Made by a program: the position numbers and the translations under genes. Shown here piece after piece: positions 46,293 through 54,128 of a stretch of 64,000 nt of DNA (the stretch's first letter is position 1; each line of letters begins with the position of its first letter). Origin of the DNA: Gp6-AA40 sp036274155 (GTDB lineage: Bacteria > Acidobacteriota > Vicinamibacteria > Vicinamibacterales > UBA2999); assembly GCA_036274155.1 (NCBI GenBank), contig DASUGH010000018.1:1-64000 (forward strand), given 5' to 3'. The notes under the pieces were generated by a model. It was not told the origin of the DNA. It saw nothing but the letters and a program-made list of their open reading frames with translations, and did no database searches.

Positions 46293-46739
46293 ATGACACG
46301 CAGGGTTGTGGTCGCCATCGCGATCGTCGCAACTGGGCTCTGGTGGAGCCACCCCCTCGCCGGGCAGGGCGGAGACAAGTACACGGCGAGGCTCGGCTGG
46401 GTGCCCATTACCGGCCAGGATCGCGCCAACGTGACCGGCAAAGGCACGGCCACTGCGACGTTGAGCGGAACGAAGCTGGCGATCTCCGGGACTTTTGAGG
46501 GGCTGGCGGCGCCGGCGACGATCGCGCGCCTGCATCGCGGTGTCGCCAAGGGCGCCCGCGGCCCGATGCTGACCGACCTCACCATCACCAAGGCCACGAG
46601 CGGCACGATATCGGGCTCGGCAAACCTCACGGCGCTCGACGTCGACGCCCTCAAGCAGGGGAAGCTCTATATCCAGGTGCACAGCGAGAAAGGCGTCGCC
46701 CCGGACGGCAGCAACCTCTGGGGATGGCTCATCAAGTGA
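46293..46739 (+). CDS. CHRD domain secreted protein
   Basis: The 148-residue product has a signal peptide and one CHRD domain, a beta-rich module first named in chordin. Typical pieces are ATATLSGTKLAISGTFEG, ARLHRGVAKGARG and QVHSEKGVAPDGSNLWGW. Bacterial CHRD proteins are secreted and of unknown role. GAGGAGG lies in front of the ATG. It is followed directly by the octamer repeat array C. Confidence 0.83.
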   Translation: MTRRVVVAIAIVATGLWWSHPLAGQGGDKYTARLGWVPITGQDRANVTGKGTATATLSGTKLAISGTFEGLAAPATIARLHRGVAKGARGPMLTDLTITKATSGTISGSANLTALDVDALKQGKLYIQVHSEKGVAPDGSNLWGWLIK

Positions 46740-46857
46740 ATGGAATTGACGGATTGACGAAATGACGGATTTGAATTGACGAATTGACGGATTGACGAAT
46801 TGACGGATTGACGAATTGACGCATTGACGCATTGACGCATTGACGAACTGACGGTTT
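46740..46857. repeat. Octamer tandem repeat array C
   Basis: Units GAATTGAC, GGATTGAC and GCATTGAC continue in an 8-bp register for about 14 copies, in the same orientation as array A. They start at the CHRD stop codon and end 28 bp before the next start codon. Confidence 0.8.
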
Positions 46858-46884
46858 GCCGCAGTTGACTGAATGGGTTCGCAC

Positions 46885-49083
46885 ATGAAGCCATCTGTAC
46901 TCTTCGTAGCGATTGTGGCGCTGGCATCCGGCGCCGTGTTGATGGGACGTCAGCAGCCAGCGGCCGGTCCCTTCACCGCCGAACAGGCGACTGCCGGTCG
47001 CACGGCCTACGACACCAACTGCGCGAGCTGTCATGGCGCGGATCTGACTGGCGGTGCCGTGCCGGCTCTTGCCGGTTCGCCGTTCCTCGGCTCGTGGGGA
47101 TCGAAAACGACCCGCGATCTGCTTGGCCTGGTGCAGACCACGATGCCGCCGGACAAGCCGGGCGGGCTGCCGGAACAGACCTACCTCAACATCGTTGCCT
47201 ACATCATGCAGGCCAACGGCAGTCCGGCCGGCACGCAGCCGCTGACGCCGACGACCGCTGCGTCGATCGGCGCCACGGCCAAGGGTGCCCCGCAGACTGC
47301 GCAGGCTGCGGCGGGCCGGGGGGCTGGAGCAGCTGGAGCCGCCGCCGGTGCCGCTGGCGCGGCAGCAGGCGGACGCGCCGGCGGACGCGGCGCGGGCGGA
47401 GGTGCACAGGCGGCTGGCGGACGCGGCGGGGCGCAGCAACCTGCGCCGACCGGCGTGACCGTTGCCGGCGAGGTGAAGAACTTCACACGCGTCACCGACG
47501 AGATGCTGCGCAACCCGCCTCCCGGCGAGTGGCCGATGCTCCGCCACGATCAGTTCGCGTCGAGCTACAGCCCGCTCACGCAGATCACGAGCAGCAACGC
47601 GCAGGAGCTGCAGCTGCAGTGGGTGGCGCCGATGGCCGAAGGCGGCACCAACCAGCCGGCGCCGCTCGCTCACAACGGCGTCATCTATCTGATGAACACC
47701 GGCGGCATCATCCAGGCGCTCGACGGCAGAAACGGCGATCTGATCTGGGAGCATCGCCTCGGCGGCAATACGGCCATGCGCGGCATGTCGCTCTACGACG
47801 ACAAGCTGTACCTCGCGATGAGCAACGCTCACCTCGTGGCGCTCGACGCGCGCAACGGCAAGATGGTGTGGGACGTGGCCATGCCGGATGGCCGTCCCAG
47901 CTCCAGCGGTCCCATCGTCGCGCGCGGCAAGGTGATCGAAGGGATGGGCGGCTGCCAGCAGTACGGAGACCAGAAGTGCTTCATCAGTGCCTATGACGCG
48001 ATGACTGGCAAGCAGCTGTGGAAGTTCCACACGGTGGCGCGCGAGGGCGAGCCGGGCGGCGACACGTGGGGCAAGCTCACGAGCCCGTTCCGGGCCGGAG
48101 GCGAGACCTGGATCACCGGCAGCTACGATCCGGATCTCAACCTGACGTTCTGGGGCACGGCGCAGGCCAAGCCGTGGATGCCGGTGAGCCGCGGCATGCG
48201 GACGATCGACAAGGCGCTGTATACGAGCGCCACCGTGGCGCTCGACGTCGACAGCGGCAAGCTCGCGTGGCACTTCCAGCATGCGCCGGGTGAAGCGCTG
48301 GATCTGGACATCGTCTTCGAGCGGGTGCTCGTGGACTCGGGCGATCAGAAGTTCGTCTTCACGGTCGGCAAGGACGGCGTCCTCTGGAAGCTCGATCGCA
48401 AGACCGGCAAGTACCTGGGTCACAAGGAAACCGTGTTCCAGAACGTGTGGGACTCGTTCGACGCCAAGACGGGCGAGCCGACCTACAGGCTGGACATCCT
48501 CGAGCATCAGATCGGGCAGTGGGTCGACGGCTGCCCGAGCACCGAAGGTGGCCACAACTGGCAGGCCATGAGCCACAGCAAGGTGACCAACTCTCTCATC
48601 ATCCCGCTCAGCCAGAGCTGCATCGCCATCCGCGCGCAGCGGGTCGAGCAGGTGATCCCCGGCGGGAACGGCGGCGGTGCCGATCGACGCTTCTACGAGA
48701 TGCCGGGCACGGACGGCAACATCGGCAAGCTGGCCGCGTTCGACGTGAACAGCATGAAGGAGGTATGGGCGCTCCAGCAGCGCGCGCCGTTCCTCACGTC
48801 GGTGTTGTCGACGGCAGGCGGCGTGGCCTTCGTGGGCGATCTGGCTCGCGAATTCAAGGCGGTCGACTCGAGGACCGGCAAGGTCCTCTGGCGGACGCGG
48901 CTGGCGACGTCGGTGCAGGGCTTCCCGATGTCGTTTGCCATCGACGGTCGGCAGTACGTCGCCGTGACGACAGGGCTCGGCGGCGGCAGCCCGCGCCTCG
49001 TGCCGTCGACGATTGCTCCGGAGATTCGTGTGCCAACGACCGGGCAGGCGCTGTACGTGTTCGCGCTGCCGGAGAAGAAATAG
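46885..49083 (+). CDS. Cytochrome c fused to a PQQ propeller (quinohemoprotein)
   Basis: The 732-residue exported enzyme begins with a heme domain (CASCH at residues 46-50, then MPPDKPGGLP). A Gly/Ala-rich linker of about 70 residues follows, and then a PQQ-type eight-bladed propeller (GEWPMLRHDQFASSYSPL to the end). The region equivalent to the catalytic Asp reads HAPGEALDLD, so an Asp remains although the His-Asp-Glu context is changed. Heme-first fusion is less common than heme-last in known quinohemoproteins. It may oxidise alcohols and pass electrons internally to heme. The ATG at 46885 is preferred over one 4 codons earlier. Substrate unknown. Confidence 0.82.
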   Translation: MKPSVLFVAIVALASGAVLMGRQQPAAGPFTAEQATAGRTAYDTNCASCHGADLTGGAVPALAGSPFLGSWGSKTTRDLLGLVQTTMPPDKPGGLPEQTYLNIVAYIMQANGSPAGTQPLTPTTAASIGATAKGAPQTAQAAAGRGAGAAGAAAGAAGAAAGGRAGGRGAGGGAQAAGGRGGAQQPAPTGVTVAGEVKNFTRVTDEMLRNPPPGEWPMLRHDQFASSYSPLTQITSSNAQELQLQWVAPMAEGGTNQPAPLAHNGVIYLMNTGGIIQALDGRNGDLIWEHRLGGNTAMRGMSLYDDKLYLAMSNAHLVALDARNGKMVWDVAMPDGRPSSSGPIVARGKVIEGMGGCQQYGDQKCFISAYDAMTGKQLWKFHTVAREGEPGGDTWGKLTSPFRAGGETWITGSYDPDLNLTFWGTAQAKPWMPVSRGMRTIDKALYTSATVALDVDSGKLAWHFQHAPGEALDLDIVFERVLVDSGDQKFVFTVGKDGVLWKLDRKTGKYLGHKETVFQNVWDSFDAKTGEPTYRLDILEHQIGQWVDGCPSTEGGHNWQAMSHSKVTNSLIIPLSQSCIAIRAQRVEQVIPGGNGGGADRRFYEMPGTDGNIGKLAAFDVNSMKEVWALQQRAPFLTSVLSTAGGVAFVGDLAREFKAVDSRTGKVLWRTRLATSVQGFPMSFAIDGRQYVAVTTGLGGGSPRLVPSTIAPEIRVPTTGQALYVFALPEKK

Positions 49084-49109
49084 CGGCGGGTCTGTAAGAT
49101 GGAAGGGCC

Positions 49110-51467
49110 ATGAAGTCCGGCGCTCCGCCGTCATTTGGCGCGCAGCTCAAAGCGCTCCGCGAGGCGGCAGGCTTCACCCAGGAAGAGCTCGCGACGATTG
49201 CCGGCCTTTCGGTTCACGCGGTGAGCGCGCTGGAACGGGGGCAACGCCGGCGGCCCCATGTCGAAACCGTGCGGGCGCTGTCGGCCGCACTCGACCTGAC
49301 CGGTGCGACCCGTGACGCCTTTCTTCAAGGAGCGCGGGAACCTGCACAGACCACTGCGCTCGATGAGCTGAGTGGCCCCTCCATGCCGTTGGCGCTCACG
49401 GCTCTCCTCGGACGGGAGGCTGACCTTCGCACGCTGCAGCGGTGGCTCGCTGAAGATGCACGCCTCATCACGCTCGTCGGGCCCGGAGGCGTGGGGAAGA
49501 CTCGGCTGGCGTTGGAGCTTGGGCGCGCGATCGCCGCCGAGGGCGTCACTCGCGCAGTGTTCGTCCCGCTGGCGGCGATTCGGAATCCTGCATTCGTCGC
49601 CTCGGCGATCGCCGAGGCGCTCGGACTGGCGGACGTGACCGCGCTCGACTTGCCGAAGCGGGCGCGGCTCGCGTGCGAGCATCATCCGACACTGCTGGTT
49701 CTCGACAACTTCGAGCAGGTACTGGACGCGTCGTCAATGGTGGCGGACCTCCTGGCGGCCGTCGAACAGCTGCGAGTGCTGGTCACCAGTCGCGCGCCTC
49801 TTCGTGTCAGAGGAGAGCGCGAATACGCGCTCGGACCACTCGCGTTGGATGTGGACGACGACGCCTCGTCCCCCGCTGAGTTCGCGCGTTCACCGGCGGT
49901 CCGGTTGTTCGTGGAACGGGTTCGAGACGTGCAGCCAGGCTTTCGCCTCACGTCGGCAAACGGCCGCATCGTGACGGCGATTTGTCGCCGGCTCGACGCG
50001 CTGCCGCTCGCGCTCGAGCTTGCCGCCCCCTGGATCAAAGTGCTGCCGGTCGAGGAGCTGCTCCGCCGACTCACGGACGACGTGCTGCTCTCGAGCATCG
50101 GTCCGCGCGATCTCCCCGAACGCCAGCAGACGATCAACGCGACGGTCGCCTGGAGTTATCAACTGCTGCCGCCAAACGAGCAGCGCGTGTTCCGTCGTCT
50201 CGGCGCGCTGCCAGGTCGATTTCCGATCGAGGCGGCTGTCGCCGTCCTCGCTGGCAGTGAAGGCTCCGGGAAGGCTGCCGATGATGTGGTTCGCGACGTG
50301 GCCACCTTGATCGACAGAAGCCTTCTTCTGAGGGCCGAGACCTCGGTAGCCAGTCGCCCGCTCTATCAGATGCTCGAGACAGTGCGGGCCTTCGCAGCGT
50401 TCGAGCTCGCTGCGGCGGGCGAGCGCGACGACGCGTTCGAAGGGCTCGTCCGCTATTGCCTCGCCGAGGCCTCACGCGCGGAGCAGGGACTGATGGGGCC
50501 GGCGCAGGGCGAATGGCTGGATCGCGTGCGTGATGATCTCGAGAATTACCGGGGCGTACTGGCGTGGCTCATCGAGCGCGGACGCCCGAGCGAAGTGTCC
50601 GCGATCGCGTGGGGGCTGAAGTACTTTTGGCTGATCCGCGGGCATGCGGCGGAAGGCCTCGAATGGTACGAACAGATTCTGAATCTGCCGTCTCTGCCCC
50701 CTGCTGCTGAATCGAGAGCGCTCCTCGGAGCCGTTGGCATGTGGTGGACGCAGGGAGAACTCGGGCGCGCACGCACCGGACTCGACCGCGCGCTGGCCCT
50801 TGCCCATGGTGCGGATGACAGGGAGATGATCGCGCAGGCCGAGCATCTCTTAGGGCATGTTGAACACGCGGTTGGCAACGTGAGCGAGTCCCGCGAACGG
50901 TTCGCGCACAGTATCGAAGGATTCCGCGCGTTGTCGATCCCGTCAGGCACTGGCAATGCGCTGAGCGGGATGGCGGTGCTCGCCCTTGCCACCGGCGACG
51001 CCGCGTACGCTGAACGTCTGCTCGATGAAGCCACATCGGTGCTGCAACAGGCCGGTCCCTGGTTCCTGACGTGGGCGCTGTATGTGCGCGCGGTGCTTGC
51101 GGTGCGGCGAGCAAACCCCAATGAAGCAATCGTCCTGGTGCGGGAGAGCCTCACGCGCATCCGCCAGCTCCATGACAAGTTCGCGTTCGTCTACGCGCTG
51201 GTCCCGCTCGCCGCCGCCGCGGTACTCAACGGCGACGATGCATGGGCAGCGCGAATCGTTGGCGCCCGGGACGCGGTCACCGAACGCACAGGTGTCACGG
51301 TCGTCGACAAATCGGTAGGGGACCTCCAGGAACAGTCGGAACGGGAGGCGCGTGCACGCCTCGGGCCAGAACGCTGGGCGCTCGCCTATGCGGCCGGACG
51401 CCGTGCCTCTATCGATTCGTTGATGGTGGACATCGACCGCGCCCTGAGAAGCCCCGCACACGCGTAG
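49110..51467 (+). CDS. XRE-type DNA-binding STAND ATPase regulator
   Basis: The 785-residue protein has an XRE helix-turn-helix (about 10-62, TQEELATIAGLSVHAVSALE) and a STAND/AAA-type ATPase (P-loop GPGGVGKT at 124-131, Walker B LLVLDNFEQ near 196, sensor VLVTSRAPL). The rest is a long alpha-helical region of TPR-like repeats (about 460-760). Such proteins are ligand-gated transcription regulators. GGAAGG is close to the ATG. It lies 87 bp upstream of the TonB-dependent receptor gene, a plausible but unproven target. Confidence 0.87.
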   Translation: MKSGAPPSFGAQLKALREAAGFTQEELATIAGLSVHAVSALERGQRRRPHVETVRALSAALDLTGATRDAFLQGAREPAQTTALDELSGPSMPLALTALLGREADLRTLQRWLAEDARLITLVGPGGVGKTRLALELGRAIAAEGVTRAVFVPLAAIRNPAFVASAIAEALGLADVTALDLPKRARLACEHHPTLLVLDNFEQVLDASSMVADLLAAVEQLRVLVTSRAPLRVRGEREYALGPLALDVDDDASSPAEFARSPAVRLFVERVRDVQPGFRLTSANGRIVTAICRRLDALPLALELAAPWIKVLPVEELLRRLTDDVLLSSIGPRDLPERQQTINATVAWSYQLLPPNEQRVFRRLGALPGRFPIEAAVAVLAGSEGSGKAADDVVRDVATLIDRSLLLRAETSVASRPLYQMLETVRAFAAFELAAAGERDDAFEGLVRYCLAEASRAEQGLMGPAQGEWLDRVRDDLENYRGVLAWLIERGRPSEVSAIAWGLKYFWLIRGHAAEGLEWYEQILNLPSLPPAAESRALLGAVGMWWTQGELGRARTGLDRALALAHGADDREMIAQAEHLLGHVEHAVGNVSESRERFAHSIEGFRALSIPSGTGNALSGMAVLALATGDAAYAERLLDEATSVLQQAGPWFLTWALYVRAVLAVRRANPNEAIVLVRESLTRIRQLHDKFAFVYALVPLAAAAVLNGDDAWAARIVGARDAVTERTGVTVVDKSVGDLQEQSEREARARLGPERWALAYAAGRRASIDSLMVDIDRALRSPAHA

Positions 51468-51553
51468 ACCACGTCGTCGCGCAGCGCGACGGCGGGCAGG
51501 TTGGCTCTTTCTCTGGCTGGCCGGAGTGGTACGCTCGAGGGCCGGAGAACGCC

Positions 51554-54106
51554 CTGACACATCACGCACCCTCACGAACACGCAATTGGAGATCTGCCGC
51601 AGCGTGTCTGCTGACACTGCTCGCGTGCCTCGCCGTGTTTCGACCGGCATCGGCGCAAACGGCGTCGGCGACCCTGACCGGCACAGTGGTCGACGAGTCT
51701 CGCGCCGCCCTGCCGGATGTCGTGGTGATCGCGATCAACGACGAAACGGGACTTCGGCGGCAGGCGATGTCCGACCCGGAAGGCCGCTTCACTATCACGA
51801 TGCTGCCAGCCGGCCGGTATTCCGTCACCGCACGTCGCGCCGGTTTCACCGATGCCGAGGCGAAGAACATCCTCTTGAATGCGAACAGCGAGGCGACGGT
51901 CGCGCTTGAGCTGCGGATTGCGCCGTTCAGCGAAGTGGTGCCCGTGCAGGTTGCGCCAGGGCAGCTGAGCGCCACGCCATCGACCATCGATCTGTCGCCG
52001 CTCGAAGTCAGCAGCGTCGCGGGCACTGGCGACAACATCTTTCGCGTCCTGCAGACGCTGCCTGGCGTCGTCGCCGTGAACGACTTCGACAGCCGCCTGA
52101 GCGTGCGCGGCGGCGGACCGGATCAGAACCTCACCATGATGGACGGGATCGAGATCCACAACCCGTATCGTCTCTTCGGCCTGACGAGCGCTTTCAACCC
52201 CGAGACGGTTCAGAGTTTCGAACTGACCGCCGGCGCGTTCAGCGCCAGATACGGCGACCGTCTCTCGTCGATTCTCGTCATCGAGAACCGCAGCGGGACC
52301 GAGCAGCGACCGTTCGCCGGCTCGGTCAGCATGGCGCTCACCGACGCCAACATCGTCACCGAAGGGAGGTTGTTTGGCGCGGCGAGCGGATCGTGGCTGG
52401 TCACGGCACGGCGGACCTACTACGACCTCGTTGCCGAGCGGCTCGTGGACAGTGATCTGCCAGGCTTCGCCGATCTTCAGACGAAGATCGTGTGGTCACC
52501 ACGCCCCGGTCAGCAACTGGCCATTGTCGGGCTCTCGAGCCGCGAGAGCACCGATGCGGAGTTCGACGGCGATACGGAGGGTGAGAGGCTGTCGCTCCTG
52601 TCCAACACGCACAACGACCTTGCCGCCGTTTCGTACCACGCGCCGTTCGGTGCGCGCATCTCGAGCAAGACGACGGCGTCCTGGTATCACAATCGCGAGG
52701 AGCTGGACTTCGACGGCGACTTCAGGGACGGTGCTCGCCGATCGAATCGCCCGGGCGACGATGCGGAGCCGTTCGCCAGCGTCGTCTTCACGCGTGGCGT
52801 CGCGGTGCGAGATCTGGCCGTGCGGCAGGAGCTGGTCATCAAGGCAGCCGACACGCACCTGTTGGAAACCGGCTTTGAGAGCCACGCGCTCCAGACGGAG
52901 TGGGACTGGCGGATTGCCGGCGCCCGTAATCCAAACGAAGCGAACGGATCGAGCGCGCTCGGCGGAGCGGGGCTCCCCTCGTTGCTCGACTCGTCGCGTT
53001 CCGCCTGGCGCGGCGGGGCATGGCTGATCGACCGATGGACTCTGAGCCCCCGGCTCACGGCAGAGCCAGGGCTGAGGCTCGATTGGAGCGGAATGGCAAA
53101 CGAGACCGTGGTGTCGCCGCGGATGGCGCTGGCCGCGGATCTCGGAAGCGGCTTGCAGCTGCGCGTCGCCGGCGGCCTGTTCACGCAGGGCCCGGGCTAC
53201 GAGAAGCTGCTGCAGTCGGACTACTTCCTCGATTTGAGCAACGCCGACGACCTCGGTCTGCGCAGCGAGCGCGCCTGGCACGGACTCGTCGGACTCGAAC
53301 GCACGCTCGGGTGGGGAATCGAGGCGCGCGCTGAGGCGTACTACAAGCACTTCGACCGGCTCATTGTCGGGCGGCTCGAGACGCCAGACGAACTTGCCGC
53401 ACGCAGAGCGACGTACGACTTTCCTGCCGACCTCCACGATCAGCTGCCGAGCGCCCCGCAGATCACGACCATTCCCGGAAACGTCGGCGCCGGCCGCGCG
53501 TACGGGGTCGACCTGTATCTCGCCCGACGTGCGCGCTCGTCGAGCGACCGTCTGAGCGGCTGGGTGTCTTATACGTGGGGCCGGGCAGAAACGACAGCAT
53601 ATGGACGAACGTACCCGGCGGACTACGACCGTCCGCACGCGCTGAGTCTCGTCGCGAACTATCGACTGAGCCGGTTGATCGAGATCGGGACGACCCTGCG
53701 TGCGCAATCCGGATTTCCGTACACCATGCCGATCGGCGTCCGCGTCGCTGCTGTCGAAGACACGGGCGACGCCGACGGCGATGGCAACGCCACCGAGCTC
53801 GTCCCGCTGCGCGATGGGGTCGGCCTGCCTGTGTGGAACGCCGACTTCGGTGACTCGAGCAACTTGAATTCCGGCCGGCTGCCGATGTTCGCGCGCGTCG
53901 ACCTGCGGGCAACGTTCCGGCCGCGATGGCAGAGCGGACGATGGCAGCTCTATGTCGAAGTCATCAACCTTTTGAACCGGGATAACGTCGGCAGCGTGGA
54001 CACCGAGCTCGTATTCGATCCCAGCGCGGACCGGCCGCGAGTGATCACGACCACCGAAGGGGCGCTGCCGCTGCTCCCTTCGTTCGGTGTGCGCTTCAGG
54101 TACTGA
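51554..54106 (+). CDS. TonB-dependent receptor with carboxypeptidase-regulatory-like N-domain
   Basis: The protein, about 850 residues, has a signal peptide (AACLLTLLACLAVFRPASAQT) and a CarboxypepD_reg-like domain (TGTVVDESRAALPDVVV). A plug domain follows (LSVRGGGPDQNLTMMDGIEI), and then a 22-strand-type barrel ending in the typical aromatic LPSFGVRFRY. It imports an unknown large molecule through the outer membrane using TonB energy. The start is doubtful: no ATG, GTG or TTG lies in frame between the upstream gene and the signal peptide. The only nearby candidate is CTG at 51554. A frameshift close to the 5' end, with a GTG at 51526 in another frame, is also possible. Confidence 0.85.
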   Translation: MTHHAPSRTRNWRSAAACLLTLLACLAVFRPASAQTASATLTGTVVDESRAALPDVVVIAINDETGLRRQAMSDPEGRFTITMLPAGRYSVTARRAGFTDAEAKNILLNANSEATVALELRIAPFSEVVPVQVAPGQLSATPSTIDLSPLEVSSVAGTGDNIFRVLQTLPGVVAVNDFDSRLSVRGGGPDQNLTMMDGIEIHNPYRLFGLTSAFNPETVQSFELTAGAFSARYGDRLSSILVIENRSGTEQRPFAGSVSMALTDANIVTEGRLFGAASGSWLVTARRTYYDLVAERLVDSDLPGFADLQTKIVWSPRPGQQLAIVGLSSRESTDAEFDGDTEGERLSLLSNTHNDLAAVSYHAPFGARISSKTTASWYHNREELDFDGDFRDGARRSNRPGDDAEPFASVVFTRGVAVRDLAVRQELVIKAADTHLLETGFESHALQTEWDWRIAGARNPNEANGSSALGGAGLPSLLDSSRSAWRGGAWLIDRWTLSPRLTAEPGLRLDWSGMANETVVSPRMALAADLGSGLQLRVAGGLFTQGPGYEKLLQSDYFLDLSNADDLGLRSERAWHGLVGLERTLGWGIEARAEAYYKHFDRLIVGRLETPDELAARRATYDFPADLHDQLPSAPQITTIPGNVGAGRAYGVDLYLARRARSSSDRLSGWVSYTWGRAETTAYGRTYPADYDRPHALSLVANYRLSRLIEIGTTLRAQSGFPYTMPIGVRVAAVEDTGDADGDGNATELVPLRDGVGLPVWNADFGDSSNLNSGRLPMFARVDLRATFRPRWQSGRWQLYVEVINLLNRDNVGSVDTELVFDPSADRPRVITTTEGALPLLPSFGVRFRY

Positions 54107-54128
54107 GTGGAGAGCCTGCGCGTCGCGC

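Noticed and set aside
51242..51553. Start of the TonB receptor inside the STAND regulator gene
   Set aside because: The open frame extends there, but the sequence is the shadow of the upstream gene and lacks a signal peptide in the right place.
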